Assembly: GCA_026004195.1 (NCBI GenBank)
Contig: BPIQ01000003.1
Span: forward strand, 186,001 to 250,000
Origin: Candidatus Binatia bacterium
GTDB lineage: Bacteria; Desulfobacterota; Binatia; HRBIN30; BPIQ01
DNA: 64,000 nucleotides
Direction: 5' to 3'
Program-made: the position numbers and the translations under genes
Notes under the pieces: generated by a model
What the model was told of the DNA's origin: nothing
Database searches by the model: none
Seen by the model: only the letters and a program-made list of their open reading frames with translations
Shown: piece by piece, positions 1 through 7,824 of the stretch
How the letters are laid out: every line of letters begins with the position of its first letter
Position numbering within the stretch: the first letter of the stretch is position 1

Positions 1-1
1 G

Positions 2-817
2 ACGGCCGCCACGATGGAACCCGGCCGGCTGACGATCCTCGCGAGCGGTAGCCAGGGTGAAGCCCTCTCCGCCCTCGCACGGATCGCCATGGACGACCAC
101 CGACTCGTCAAGATGCTCCCGGGGGACGCCGTCGTCCTTTCCGCCCGCGTCATCCCGGGAAACGAGCGGCTCGTCGCCAACATGGTGAACCACATGTGTC
201 GCCGGGGCGCGACGATCCACACCGAGCGGACGGCGCCGGTGCACGTCTCGGGACACGCGAGCCAGGAAGAGCTCAAGACGATGATCCGACTCCTCCGGCC
301 GAAATACTTCGTGCCGCTCCACGGCGAATACCGCCATCTCGTCCGGCACGGAGCGCTCGCGCGCGAAATGGGTCTGCCGCCGGAAAACACGTTCGTGATC
401 GAGAACGGGCAGGTGCTCGAGATCCGGGCGGACGGGGCCGAGCTGCGCGATCCCGTTCCCGCCGGACGGGTTTTCGTCGACGGGAAGGGCATCGGGGACG
501 TGGGCGACATCGTGCTCCGCGACCGCCGTCACCTCTCGCGAGACGGCATCGTGCTCGCCGTGCTCGCGATCGACCAGCACACCGGAGAGATTCTCTCGGG
601 GCCGGAACTGGTCACCCGGGGATTCGTCGCCGAGGAGAACCAGGGGGTGCTCGAGGAGGCCAAGGCGCTTCTGCTCGAGCACCTCCGGAACTCCGGCGCG
701 GAGACCCGCACGGATTCTTTCGAGATGTCCGAGGAGGTCCGCAAGCTCCTGCGGCGCCATTTCGCGAAGACCCTCGACCGCCGGCCCGTGATCCTGCCCC
801 TCATCCTGGAGATGTGA
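2..817 (+). CDS. rnj: Ribonuclease J, C-terminal part (5' truncated by window edge)
   Basis: The reading frame is open to the left edge, so only the last ~271 residues are visible. RNase J is a metallo-beta-lactamase/beta-CASP ribonuclease (5' exo and endo activity) in mRNA decay and rRNA maturation in the cytoplasm. The visible part holds the end of the beta-CASP region with the conserved SGHAS and PLHGEYRHL histidine motifs, the linker (NGQVLEI), and the C-terminal domain with GDVGDIVLRDR and a terminal DRRPVILPLILEM. The catalytic HxHxDH motif would lie upstream. The GTG of ftsK follows one base after the stop, so the two genes are probably translationally coupled. Seen: motifs and truncation; family assignment from recall. 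Confidence 0.93.
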   Translation, partial: TAATMEPGRLTILASGSQGEALSALARIAMDDHRLVKMLPGDAVVLSARVIPGNERLVANMVNHMCRRGATIHTERTAPVHVSGHASQEELKTMIRLLRPKYFVPLHGEYRHLVRHGALAREMGLPPENTFVIENGQVLEIRADGAELRDPVPAGRVFVDGKGIGDVGDIVLRDRRHLSRDGIVLAVLAIDQHTGEILSGPELVTRGFVAEENQGVLEEAKALLLEHLRNSGAETRTDSFEMSEEVRKLLRRHFAKTLDRRPVILPLILEM

Positions 818-818
818 A

Positions 819-3092
819 GTGGCGCGGAAGCGAGCCAAAAAAGAGCCCGAGCGCGAGATCCGCCCGTCGGGGGGCGAAGGCTGGCTCGTCCTCGAGGAAG
901 TGGGGGCCGTCCTCTCGACCGCGCTCGCCCTTTTTCTCTTCGCGAGCTTCCTTTCCTACCGACGCGGCAGCGTCGGCGAGAACCTGGGGGGACTTTTCGG
1001 GTACAAGCTCGCGGACGTGGCCATCCAGGCTTTCGGGCTCGCGGCTTACCTGCTCGGACCTTTCCTTCTCCTCCTGGGCTGGACTCTCATCCGGCACGGC
1101 GCGCGAGAGCTGTCCCCGGGCAGGGTGCTCGGTTGCGGGTGGTTTCTTCTCACCCTCGCCGTGGCCCTCGGTCTTGCGCTTCCGGACGCCGAGCTTCCGC
1201 ACGCAGGAGGGTTCGTCGGTGGATTCCTCGCCCACCTGCTCGCTTCGAGCCTCGGGCGGGTGGGCAGCATGCTCGCCACGGGCTCGTGCCTGGTCCTGAG
1301 TTTCGTCGTCGCCACCGGAACTCCGCTCCGGGTGCTCGGAGCCACGGCGGCGGAACTCTCCTCCCGCGCGCTCGAAAGCGCCCGGCGAGCGCTCGCACGC
1401 CGGGGCGGCGAATCTCGGGCGCAGTCCCCCGACGCCGGGAGCCGCTCCTCGCCCGCCCGCAAAGCCGAACCCGCGCGGCGGCCGAGAAGCGAGCCGCTGA
1501 TCCTCGTCGAGAAGGCGGAGACCCGCCGCCGCAAATCCGAGCCGCCTCGGCAGCAGGAGTTCCCGTTTCTCCCCGACCAAACCTACAAGCCTCCCCCCCT
1601 CGATTTTCTCGACCCGCCCCCCCTCACCGATCGCAAGGTCGACGAAGAGGCGCTCCGGCGCAGCTCCGAGATCCTCGAGGCGAAGCTCGCGGACTTCGGC
1701 ATCGAGGGGCGGGTCGTGGCGGTGCGTCCCGGTCCCGTGATCACGACGTACGAGATCGAGCCGGCGCCCGGGGTCAAGGTGAGCCGAATCGTCACGCTCT
1801 CGGACGATCTCGCGATGGCACTGCGCGCCCCCGGCATCCGCGTGCTGGCACCCGTGCCCGGCAAGGCCGTGGTGGGCATCGAGGTCGCCAACGTCCGCCG
1901 GGAACACGTCGCCCTCAGGGAACTGCTCGACAGCGAAGCTTTCCAGCGCAGCGAATCCTTGCTTTCCGTGGCGCTCGGGAAGGACGCCACGGGAAACCCG
2001 GTCATCGCCGACCTCGCCCGCATGCCGCACCTCCTGGTCGCGGGTGCCACCGGGACCGGAAAGTCGGTCTCGCTCAACGCCATGATCGTGAGCATCCTCT
2101 ACAAGGCGTCGCCCCGGGACGTCCGCTTCGTCCTGATCGATCTCAAGATGCTCGAGCTTTCCGTCTTCGAGGAAATCCCGCACCTGCTGGTCCCGGTCGT
2201 GACCGACCCGAAGAAGGCCGTCGTCGTGCTGAAAAACCTCGCCGAACAAATGGACGAGCGCTACCGGAGGATGAAAGAGAAGGGGGTCCGCAACATCGAC
2301 AGCTACAACCGGGCCCTCGAACGGGAGAAGGCGGATCGAGAGGGCGGCGTCGTGGAGCTCACCGAGGTCGTCGAGGAAGGAGGGGCGGAACCCGCGGAAA
2401 CCGGCCCGAAGGAAACGGTCGTTCACGAGCACATGCCGAGGATCGTCGTCATCGTCGACGAGCTCGCCGACCTCATGATGACCGTCGGAAGGCAGGTGGA
2501 AGAACCGATCACGCGGCTCGCCCAGAAGGCGCGGGCGGCCGGGATCCACCTGATCCTCGCCACCCAACGGCCCTCCGTCGACGTGATCACGGGCCTCATC
2601 AAGGCCAACTTCCCGGCACGGATCTCGTTCCAGGTCACCTCGCGGGTCGACTCGCGAACGATCCTCGACTGCATCGGTGCCGAACGCCTTCTCGGGGGAG
2701 GTGACATGCTCTACCTGCCGCCGGGCTCGGCACGACCGCAGAGGCTCCACGGCGGCTACGTCTCGGAGCGGGAAATCCACAAGATCGTCGACTTCGTCAA
2801 ACGGCAGGGACAACCGCAGTACGTCCTGGGTCTTCTGGAGAGTCCCGAGGAGGAAAGCGACTCGGAGCTCGCCGAAGAGGAGTACGACGACGAGCTCTAC
2901 GACCGCGCGGTCCGACTCGTCCTGGAAAGCCGCCAGGCGTCCATTTCGTGGGTGCAAAGAAGGCTCCGGATCGGCTACAACCGGGCGGCCCGCCTGGTCG
3001 AACGCATGGAGAAAGAAGGGATCGTGAGCTCGGCCGAAGGCGGACGGCCCCGGGAGGTTCTCGCGCGCGATCCGGACGACGAGGAGTCGTGA
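819..3092 (+). CDS. ftsK: DNA translocase FtsK/SpoIIIE
   Basis: A 757-residue septal DNA translocase that pumps chromosome termini through the closing septum. The N-terminus (about residues 25-170) has several hydrophobic membrane segments. A charged Pro/Arg-rich linker follows, then the alpha/beta motor with Walker A GATGTGKS near residue 407, Walker B IVVIVDELADLMM, and the LATQRPSVDVITG motif. The last ~60 residues form the winged-helix gamma domain (RAVRLVLESRQASISWVQRR) that reads KOPS-like sites. The start is GTG, supported by GGAG seven bases upstream inside the RNase J stop region. It is followed by lolA with a GTGA overlap, the same order seen in many proteobacteria. Confidence 0.97.
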   Translation: MARKRAKKEPEREIRPSGGEGWLVLEEVGAVLSTALALFLFASFLSYRRGSVGENLGGLFGYKLADVAIQAFGLAAYLLGPFLLLLGWTLIRHGARELSPGRVLGCGWFLLTLAVALGLALPDAELPHAGGFVGGFLAHLLASSLGRVGSMLATGSCLVLSFVVATGTPLRVLGATAAELSSRALESARRALARRGGESRAQSPDAGSRSSPARKAEPARRPRSEPLILVEKAETRRRKSEPPRQQEFPFLPDQTYKPPPLDFLDPPPLTDRKVDEEALRRSSEILEAKLADFGIEGRVVAVRPGPVITTYEIEPAPGVKVSRIVTLSDDLAMALRAPGIRVLAPVPGKAVVGIEVANVRREHVALRELLDSEAFQRSESLLSVALGKDATGNPVIADLARMPHLLVAGATGTGKSVSLNAMIVSILYKASPRDVRFVLIDLKMLELSVFEEIPHLLVPVVTDPKKAVVVLKNLAEQMDERYRRMKEKGVRNIDSYNRALEREKADREGGVVELTEVVEEGGAEPAETGPKETVVHEHMPRIVVIVDELADLMMTVGRQVEEPITRLAQKARAAGIHLILATQRPSVDVITGLIKANFPARISFQVTSRVDSRTILDCIGAERLLGGGDMLYLPPGSARPQRLHGGYVSEREIHKIVDFVKRQGQPQYVLGLLESPEEESDSELAEEEYDDELYDRAVRLVLESRQASISWVQRRLRIGYNRAARLVERMEKEGIVSSAEGGRPREVLARDPDDEES

Positions 3093-3724
3093 CGCTTCTG
3101 CTCGTGCTCTTTCTGGCCGGCGCCGCGCCTCCGACCGAGACCCGCGTCTCCGACCTGGTCCGTCGCCTCCAACAGCGGTACGAGGAGACGGAAGACTTCG
3201 CGGCGGACGTCGTGCAGAAGTCCGTCTTCCGGAGTCTCGGGCGCACGCTCGAAGCGCGGGGGCGCGTCTACTTCAAGCGACCCGGACGCTTGCGCTGGGA
3301 GGTGGAGAACGCCACGCGCGAGCTCATCGTCGCGGACGGAACCTACCTCTGGATCTACCACCCCGACCGCAAACAAGCCTACAAGGCGCCTTTCGACCGC
3401 GCCTTCCGCTCTCGCACACCCGTCTCCTTCCTCCTCGGACTCGGCCGGATCTCGGAGGAATTCCACGTGACGGACGCGGGGTCGGACGGCACCGCGCTCC
3501 GCTTGCGCCTCGAGCCGCGCTCGGCTACCGAACTGGGCGTGCTCGAACTCACGGTCGACGCCGCCACCCTCGACGTGCGGAAAGCCCGGATCGAAGACCC
3601 CCTCGGGAACGTGACGGAGCTCGAGTTCCGGAACTTCCGGCGCGACCTCGCCCTCGAGGACTCGCTTTTCCTTTTCGAGCCCCCGGAAGGTACCGAGGTG
3701 CTCGTCGCGCCGGGGCTTCTCTGA
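3089..3724 (+). CDS. lolA: Outer-membrane lipoprotein carrier LolA
   Basis: A periplasmic chaperone that ferries lipoproteins from LolCDE to the outer membrane. The GTG start overlaps the ftsK stop (GTGA) and gives 211 residues beginning with a short hydrophobic signal peptide (MTLLLVLFLAGAA). The mature part has the family pattern: VQKSVFRSLGRTLEARGRVYF, the PGRLRWE segment, LIVADGTYLWIYHPDRKQ, and PLGNVTELEFRNF near the end. An upstream ATG inside ftsK is in frame, but it would put the signal peptide in the middle of the protein, so it was not chosen. Implies a diderm envelope. Confidence 0.92.
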   Translation: MTLLLVLFLAGAAPPTETRVSDLVRRLQQRYEETEDFAADVVQKSVFRSLGRTLEARGRVYFKRPGRLRWEVENATRELIVADGTYLWIYHPDRKQAYKAPFDRAFRSRTPVSFLLGLGRISEEFHVTDAGSDGTALRLRLEPRSATELGVLELTVDAATLDVRKARIEDPLGNVTELEFRNFRRDLALEDSLFLFEPPEGTEVLVAPGLL

Positions 3725-3732
3725 GGATCGTC

Positions 3733-4218
3733 ATGCCGTCGTTCGACGTGGTCTCCGAAGTGGACCTCCAGGAAGTGCAGAACGCGCTGCAGCAGGCACG
3801 CAAGGAGATCGAGCAGCGCTACGACTTCAAGAACACGAACACGACGCTCGAGCTCGAGGACGACACGATCACCATCACCTCCTCCGACGAATACAAGGTC
3901 CGGGCGGCTTACGACGTGCTGCAGTCCAAGCTCGTGCGGCGCAAGGTGCCGCTCCGCGCGATTCTTCCGGGAAAAGTCGAGCCCGCGGCCGGCGGCCGGA
4001 CGCGGCAAAGCTTCACGATCCAACGCGGGATCGACGCGGAGAAGGCCCGCAGCGTGACGAAAGCCGTGAAGGAAACGAAGCTCAAGGTGCAGGTCCAGAT
4101 CCAGGGAGACCAGCTTCGCATCTCGGGCAAAAAAAAGGACGACCTCCAGGCCGTGATCCGGCTCCTGCGGGAAAAGGACTTCGGCATCCCGCTCCAGTTC
4201 ACGAACTTTCGCGACTAG
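3733..4218 (+). CDS. yajQ: YajQ family nucleotide/c-di-GMP-binding protein
   Basis: A 161-residue protein of the UPF0234/YajQ family, two ferredoxin-like domains that bind nucleotides; some members (e.g. in Xanthomonas) bind cyclic di-GMP and modulate transcription. The start MPSFDVVSEVDLQEVQNALQ and the segments EIEQRYDFKNTNT and QLRISGKKKDDLQAVI are family hallmarks, and the length is exactly typical. It lies 8 bases after lolA and 11 bases before the first ArsA-like gene, so it probably belongs to the same transcript. Function here beyond ligand binding is inference. Confidence 0.95.
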   Translation: MPSFDVVSEVDLQEVQNALQQARKEIEQRYDFKNTNTTLELEDDTITITSSDEYKVRAAYDVLQSKLVRRKVPLRAILPGKVEPAAGGRTRQSFTIQRGIDAEKARSVTKAVKETKLKVQVQIQGDQLRISGKKKDDLQAVIRLLREKDFGIPLQFTNFRD

Positions 4219-4229
4219 GCCGGCGGTCC

Positions 4230-5165
4230 ATGGACCGCACCGAGCGTTTCCTCGCGGACTCCGACGAATTTCCCCGCCTCGTCTTCGTGACGGGCAAGGG
4301 CGGCGTCGGAAAAACCACGCTGGCCGCCGCTCTCGCCCTCGAGCGGGCACGAACGGCACGAACGCTGCTGGTCGAGCCAGGATCGGGCGGCCTCGGCCGC
4401 CTCTTCGGCCGGTCGGCGCTTCCCGAGAGACCCGCCCGACTCACCGGGAAAAACCTCTACGGCGTCCGTCTCGACCCCGCGAGACTCCTCGAGGAGTACT
4501 TCCGCTCCGTCGTCTCGATCCCTTTCCTCACGGGCCGGCTGCTCGCGAGCCGGAGCTTCCGGGCGCTCGCCACGGCGGCACCCGGCGTCCGGGAATTCCT
4601 CTACCTGTGGAAATTCGTCGAATGGGCGGGCTCGACCAAGCCGCGCTTCGAGACCGTCGTCGTGGACGGTCCCGCGACCGGCCACGCTCTGCGTCTTTTC
4701 TCGACACCGCGCTCGCTCGCCTCCCTGGTACCGAGCGGCCCCATCGGCGAAGTGAGCCGCAAGGCCCTCGCGCTCATCGGCGATCCCCGCCGCACGGCGG
4801 TCGTGCTCGTCACGCTGGCGGACGAACTCGCGGTCACCGAAACGATCGAAGCCTACCGGGAGTGTCTGGACGACCTCGTCCTGAGAGTGACCCGTCCGGT
4901 TCTCAACCGGGTCTACCGCCGCCGCTTTTCCGCGTCCGAGCTCGCGCTTCTCGCCGAGCGTGGCGACCACCCGCTCGCGCGAGCGGCTCTTTTCGAAGCC
5001 GCCCGGTGGCGGGAGACGCAGCGACACGTCGCCAGGCTCCGCCGCGCCCTCGGGGTCGCACCCCTCGGCTTGCCCGTGATTTTCGCGGACGACCTGGCTC
5101 TTCCCGAGCTTCGTTCGCTCGGCCCCAAGCTCCGGAGACTTTTCCGGCAGGGTGCGCCATGTTGA
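4230..5165 (+). CDS. ArsA/Get3-like ATPase, first of a tandem pair
   Basis: A 311-residue single-domain SIMIBI-class ATPase. The deviant Walker A GKGGVGKTT (about residues 22-30) keeps the signature lysine (K23), which in dimers contacts the partner's nucleotide. Further motifs are VVDGPATGHALRLFS (switch-II-like) and PVLNRVYRRRFS. Family members act in arsenite efflux (ArsA) or tail-anchored protein targeting (Get3). No arsB, arsR or other ars gene is nearby, so arsenic resistance is unlikely. Its last 7 bases overlap the start of a second ArsA-like gene, suggesting the two make a heterodimer, as proposed for tandem pairs in actinobacteria. Confidence 0.85.
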   Translation: MDRTERFLADSDEFPRLVFVTGKGGVGKTTLAAALALERARTARTLLVEPGSGGLGRLFGRSALPERPARLTGKNLYGVRLDPARLLEEYFRSVVSIPFLTGRLLASRSFRALATAAPGVREFLYLWKFVEWAGSTKPRFETVVVDGPATGHALRLFSTPRSLASLVPSGPIGEVSRKALALIGDPRRTAVVLVTLADELAVTETIEAYRECLDDLVLRVTRPVLNRVYRRRFSASELALLAERGDHPLARAALFEAARWRETQRHVARLRRALGVAPLGLPVIFADDLALPELRSLGPKLRRLFRQGAPC

Positions 5166-6247
5166 GGCGGAAGCTCGAGGGCAAAAGGGTGGTCTTCTGC
5201 CTGGGCGCCGGCGGAGTGGGAAAAACGACGGTGGCCGCGGCGCTCGGGATCGCCCGAGCGCTCGAAGGGCATCGCACGGCCGTGATCACGGTCGACCCGG
5301 CCCGCAGGCTCAGGGACGCACTCGGGCTCGCCTCGCTTTCCTCCGAGCCGACCCCGGTACCGCTCCCCCGGGCGAACGGAACGCTCGACGCGTTGGCCGT
5401 GCACCCCGAGCGAACCCTCGACGCGCTTCTCCGGAGGCTCGCACCGACACCGGAGATCGCCGACCGGCTGCTCACGAACCGTCTCTACCGTGGGATCTCG
5501 GCGGGCATCGCGGGTTCGGCCGAATACGCGGCCGTCGAGCGCCTGTGCGACCTCGCCCGAAGGGAGTCGTACGACACGGTCGTCGTGGACACGCCGCCGG
5601 GCGCCCACGCCGGGGATCTCCTGCGGGCACCCTACCGGCTCGGCGAACTCGTCGGAAGCCGCGCCCTCGGCTGGCTCAAGGCACCGGCCACGCTCCTCGG
5701 AAGCCTGGGACCGCTCCGCCGGCTGGCCGTCTCGCCGCTCCTGCGCATCCTCGAACGATGGACCGGCGTGGACTTGCTGCGCGAAATGTCGGAGCTCGCC
5801 GGCGCTCTGGAGAGCTTCGCGCCTTCGATCGGTGCCCGGGCGCGAGAGATCGAGGAACTCCTGCGGTCCGACGACACGGCTTTTCTTCTGGTGACGACAC
5901 CGGAGCCCCACGCCGTCGAGACGACGCTCGCGCTGCGCGAGGAGCTCGCCCGAGAGAGGCTCCGCCCCGAGGGCATCGTGGCCAACCGGGTCGTTTCCTT
6001 TCCCCCCCTCGACCTCGAAGGCGAGGCCCGCCTCTGGCCCGAGCCGCTCCGGCGGCGACTGCGCGCCAACTACTCGGACCTTCTTCGCCTGAGCCGGCGC
6101 GACGCACGCGCGCTGCGGGAGCTCGGCAAGAAAACGTCGCTCCCGATCCTCGCCGTGATTCCGGCCCTCCCCCAACTGCCCGTTTCCGTCCCGAGACTCG
6201 AAGAACTCGGCTCTTACCTCGGAAGTCCCGACGCGGGCGCCAGCTAG
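5159..6247 (+). CDS. ArsA/Get3-like ATPase, second of a tandem pair
   Basis: A 362-residue partner of the preceding ATPase. The start is ATG, overlapping the previous stop by 7 bases. The P-loop is GAGGVGKTT (residues 16-24), so the signature lysine of the deviant Walker A is replaced by alanine. ITVDPARRLRDALGL (about residue 45) and VVVDTPPGAHAGDLL are the A-loop and switch II of this subfamily. The late helical region (residues 150-230) is leucine-rich and could line a hydrophobic client groove. Its stop overlaps the stop of the convergent gene on the other strand within a CTAG palindrome. The client is unknown. Confidence 0.83.
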   Translation: MLRRKLEGKRVVFCLGAGGVGKTTVAAALGIARALEGHRTAVITVDPARRLRDALGLASLSSEPTPVPLPRANGTLDALAVHPERTLDALLRRLAPTPEIADRLLTNRLYRGISAGIAGSAEYAAVERLCDLARRESYDTVVVDTPPGAHAGDLLRAPYRLGELVGSRALGWLKAPATLLGSLGPLRRLAVSPLLRILERWTGVDLLREMSELAGALESFAPSIGARAREIEELLRSDDTAFLLVTTPEPHAVETTLALREELARERLRPEGIVANRVVSFPPLDLEGEARLWPEPLRRRLRANYSDLLRLSRRDARALRELGKKTSLPILAVIPALPQLPVSVPRLEELGSYLGSPDAGAS

Positions 6248-6597
6248 GTCTTTTCCCCGTCGGAGGGAAAAGATCGCTTGAGGGCGGCGAGCTCGGCCAG
6301 CAAGCGGTCGAGCTTGATGTTGACGTTGACGAGGTTGCCCTGGAGCGCCTCGAGCTTCCGCTCGAGGGCTTCGTAGTCCGACCGGGACGGCAGGTGGAGG
6401 AGGGCGAGCACGCTGCGCATGTTCTGGTCGAACGACCCCTTGGCCTCGGCCGCTCGCCGCAGAAGACCGAGGACCGCCTCGGAGAGGCTCGCGCTTTGCG
6501 CGATCTCCTGGGCGAATTGCCCGAGCGCTCCCTCCCCTTTTTCCACCACTTTCTGGAACACTCCGGACGGCGCACGCCGCCTCGACTTCCTCGGCAT
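6244..6597 (-). CDS. Small phasin/PhaE-like coiled-coil protein
   Basis: A 117-residue, highly helical protein. After a basic start (MPRKSRRRAPSG) there is an amphipathic stretch (FQKVVEKGEGALGQFAQEIA), then the pattern VLALLHLPSRSDYEALERKL followed by a leucine-heptad coiled coil. A Leu-Pro-[ST]-[RK]-x-[ED]-hydrophobic turn leading into a coiled coil is typical of polyhydroxyalkanoate-associated phasins and PhaE subunits. No PHA synthase is in the window, so a granule role is only a suggestion. Convergent with the ArsA pair, sharing four bases of a CTAG palindrome. Confidence 0.6.
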   Translation of the reverse strand: MPRKSRRRAPSGVFQKVVEKGEGALGQFAQEIAQSASLSEAVLGLLRRAAEAKGSFDQNMRSVLALLHLPSRSDYEALERKLEALQGNLVNVNIKLDRLLAELAALKRSFPSDGEKT

Positions 6598-6654
6598 CGG
6601 CCCCTACTATACGGGCCCGGGCGGCCCGTCAACGCGGCGACGTGCCTTCGGACC

Positions 6655-7227
6655 ATGGACGAACTCCCCGGAGAGATCTACACGGTGGGTCACTCGAACC
6701 GCTCCCTCGACGAGTTCCGGGAGCTGCTTTCGGGCCACGGTATTCGGGCGCTGGCGGACGTCCGGCGATATCCGACGTCGCGCCGCTGGCCCCACTACCG
6801 CAGGGAGAACCTCGAGCGCGAGCTCGCCTCGTGGGGCATTTCCTACGTCTGGATCCCCGAACTCGGGGGCCGCCGGCACGGGAGTTCTTCGGATTCCGTT
6901 CACGTCGCCTGGAAGGTGGCGGGCTTCCGGGCCTACGCCGAGCACATGGAAAGCGCGGAATTTTCCGTCGGGATCGAGAAACTCCTCGCCTTCGCCCGCG
7001 ACCGAAGGGCGGCCGTCCTGTGTGCCGAGGCCGCCTTCTTCCGGTGTCACCGCCGGCTTCTCGCCGACTTCCTCGTCGTCCGGGGAACGCGAGTCTTCCA
7101 CATCGAGACGCCGACCCGAGCGTGTCCGCACGAGCTCACGAGCTTCGCCCGGGTCGTCGAAGGACGAATCCTCTACGACCTCGTGGAGCCCCGCGCGGGG
7201 AGCACCCGAGAGGAGTCCTCGGCGTGA
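6655..7227 (+). CDS. DUF488 family protein
   Basis: A 190-residue DUF488 (COG5483-like) protein of unknown biochemical function. The start IYTVGHSNRSLDEFRELL, the DVRRYPTSRRWPHY segment, and the late motif VLCAEAAFFRCHRRLLADFL with a Cys and the CHR triad are diagnostic. The start ATG at 6655 was chosen because the family begins just before the TVGHS motif; the longer in-frame extension upstream is antisense to the phasin-like gene. It overlaps the next small gene by a GTGA junction. Confidence 0.88.
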   Translation: MDELPGEIYTVGHSNRSLDEFRELLSGHGIRALADVRRYPTSRRWPHYRRENLERELASWGISYVWIPELGGRRHGSSSDSVHVAWKVAGFRAYAEHMESAEFSVGIEKLLAFARDRRAAVLCAEAAFFRCHRRLLADFLVVRGTRVFHIETPTRACPHELTSFARVVEGRILYDLVEPRAGSTREESSA

Positions 7228-7466
7228 GCTGGGAGACGGTGCTCGGTTTTCTCACCGGAGTTCGCCTGCTCGCCCCGGAGATCGACGCCGAGACGCTGCT
7301 CCGCACGGTCTTCGTGGTCCACCTTTGCGACGCCGTGGTGTGCGCGCTCTACGCACGAGACCGGGGATATTCGAAGCTCCGCTGGGCGCTCGCCGGGTTC
7401 GTCTTCGGAATCTGGGCCGTGGCGGCCATCATCGTGCTCTCGGCGTGCCGACGCTCTCCGCGATGA
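7224..7466 (+). CDS. Small two-helix membrane protein
   Basis: An 80-residue protein starting at GTG, overlapping the DUF488 stop by four bases. Two hydrophobic segments are visible: around residues 27-45 (LLRTVFVVHLCDAVVCALY) and 55-75 (WALAGFVFGIWAVAAIIVL), with a charged loop between. No known family is recognised. It overlaps the 3' end of the convergent acpS gene by 38 bases, so one of the two C-termini is constrained by the other. Translational coupling to the DUF488 gene is the main support. Confidence 0.6.
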   Translation: MSWETVLGFLTGVRLLAPEIDAETLLRTVFVVHLCDAVVCALYARDRGYSKLRWALAGFVFGIWAVAAIIVLSACRRSPR

Positions 7467-7824
7467 CGACGGCCACCGCGAAGCCGGCCGCGTGGGAGAG
7501 CGCGACGTGCCAGCGCGCGACGTGGAGCTCCTCGGCCCGTCGTTCGGCAGCTCCCCGAAGCCGCACCGAAGGTGCGCCGTCCCCCCGCAGGATCTCGACG
7601 TCTTTCCACCCGATCCCTCCCTGACCGACCCCGCGCCCCAGCGCCTTGAAGACCGCCTCTTTGCCGGCGAATCGCGCCGCGAAGCTTTCTTCGGGGGAAC
7701 GCTTCCGCCTCTGGCACTCGCGGATTTCCTCTGCCGTGAACACCCGGTCGCGGAAGCCCGCCCGCCGAAGCGCCGCCCGGATACGCCCCACCTCCACGAA
7801 GTCCACGCCGATGCCGACGACCAT
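7429..7824 (-). CDS. acpS: Holo-[acyl-carrier-protein] synthase AcpS
   Basis: A 131-residue phosphopantetheinyl transferase that activates acyl carrier protein using CoA. Family motifs are VGIGVDFVEVGRI at the N-terminus (metal-binding Asp8) and the central FAGKEAVFKALG with the second metal ligand Glu. The C-terminus continues HVALSHAAGFAVAVVIAE. The start codon abuts the stop of the upstream radical SAM gene, so it is probably the last gene of the transcript that carries the division cluster. Confidence 0.94.
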   Translation of the reverse strand: MVVGIGVDFVEVGRIRAALRRAGFRDRVFTAEEIRECQRRKRSPEESFAARFAGKEAVFKALGRGVGQGGIGWKDVEILRGDGAPSVRLRGAAERRAEELHVARWHVALSHAAGFAVAVVIAESVGTPRAR

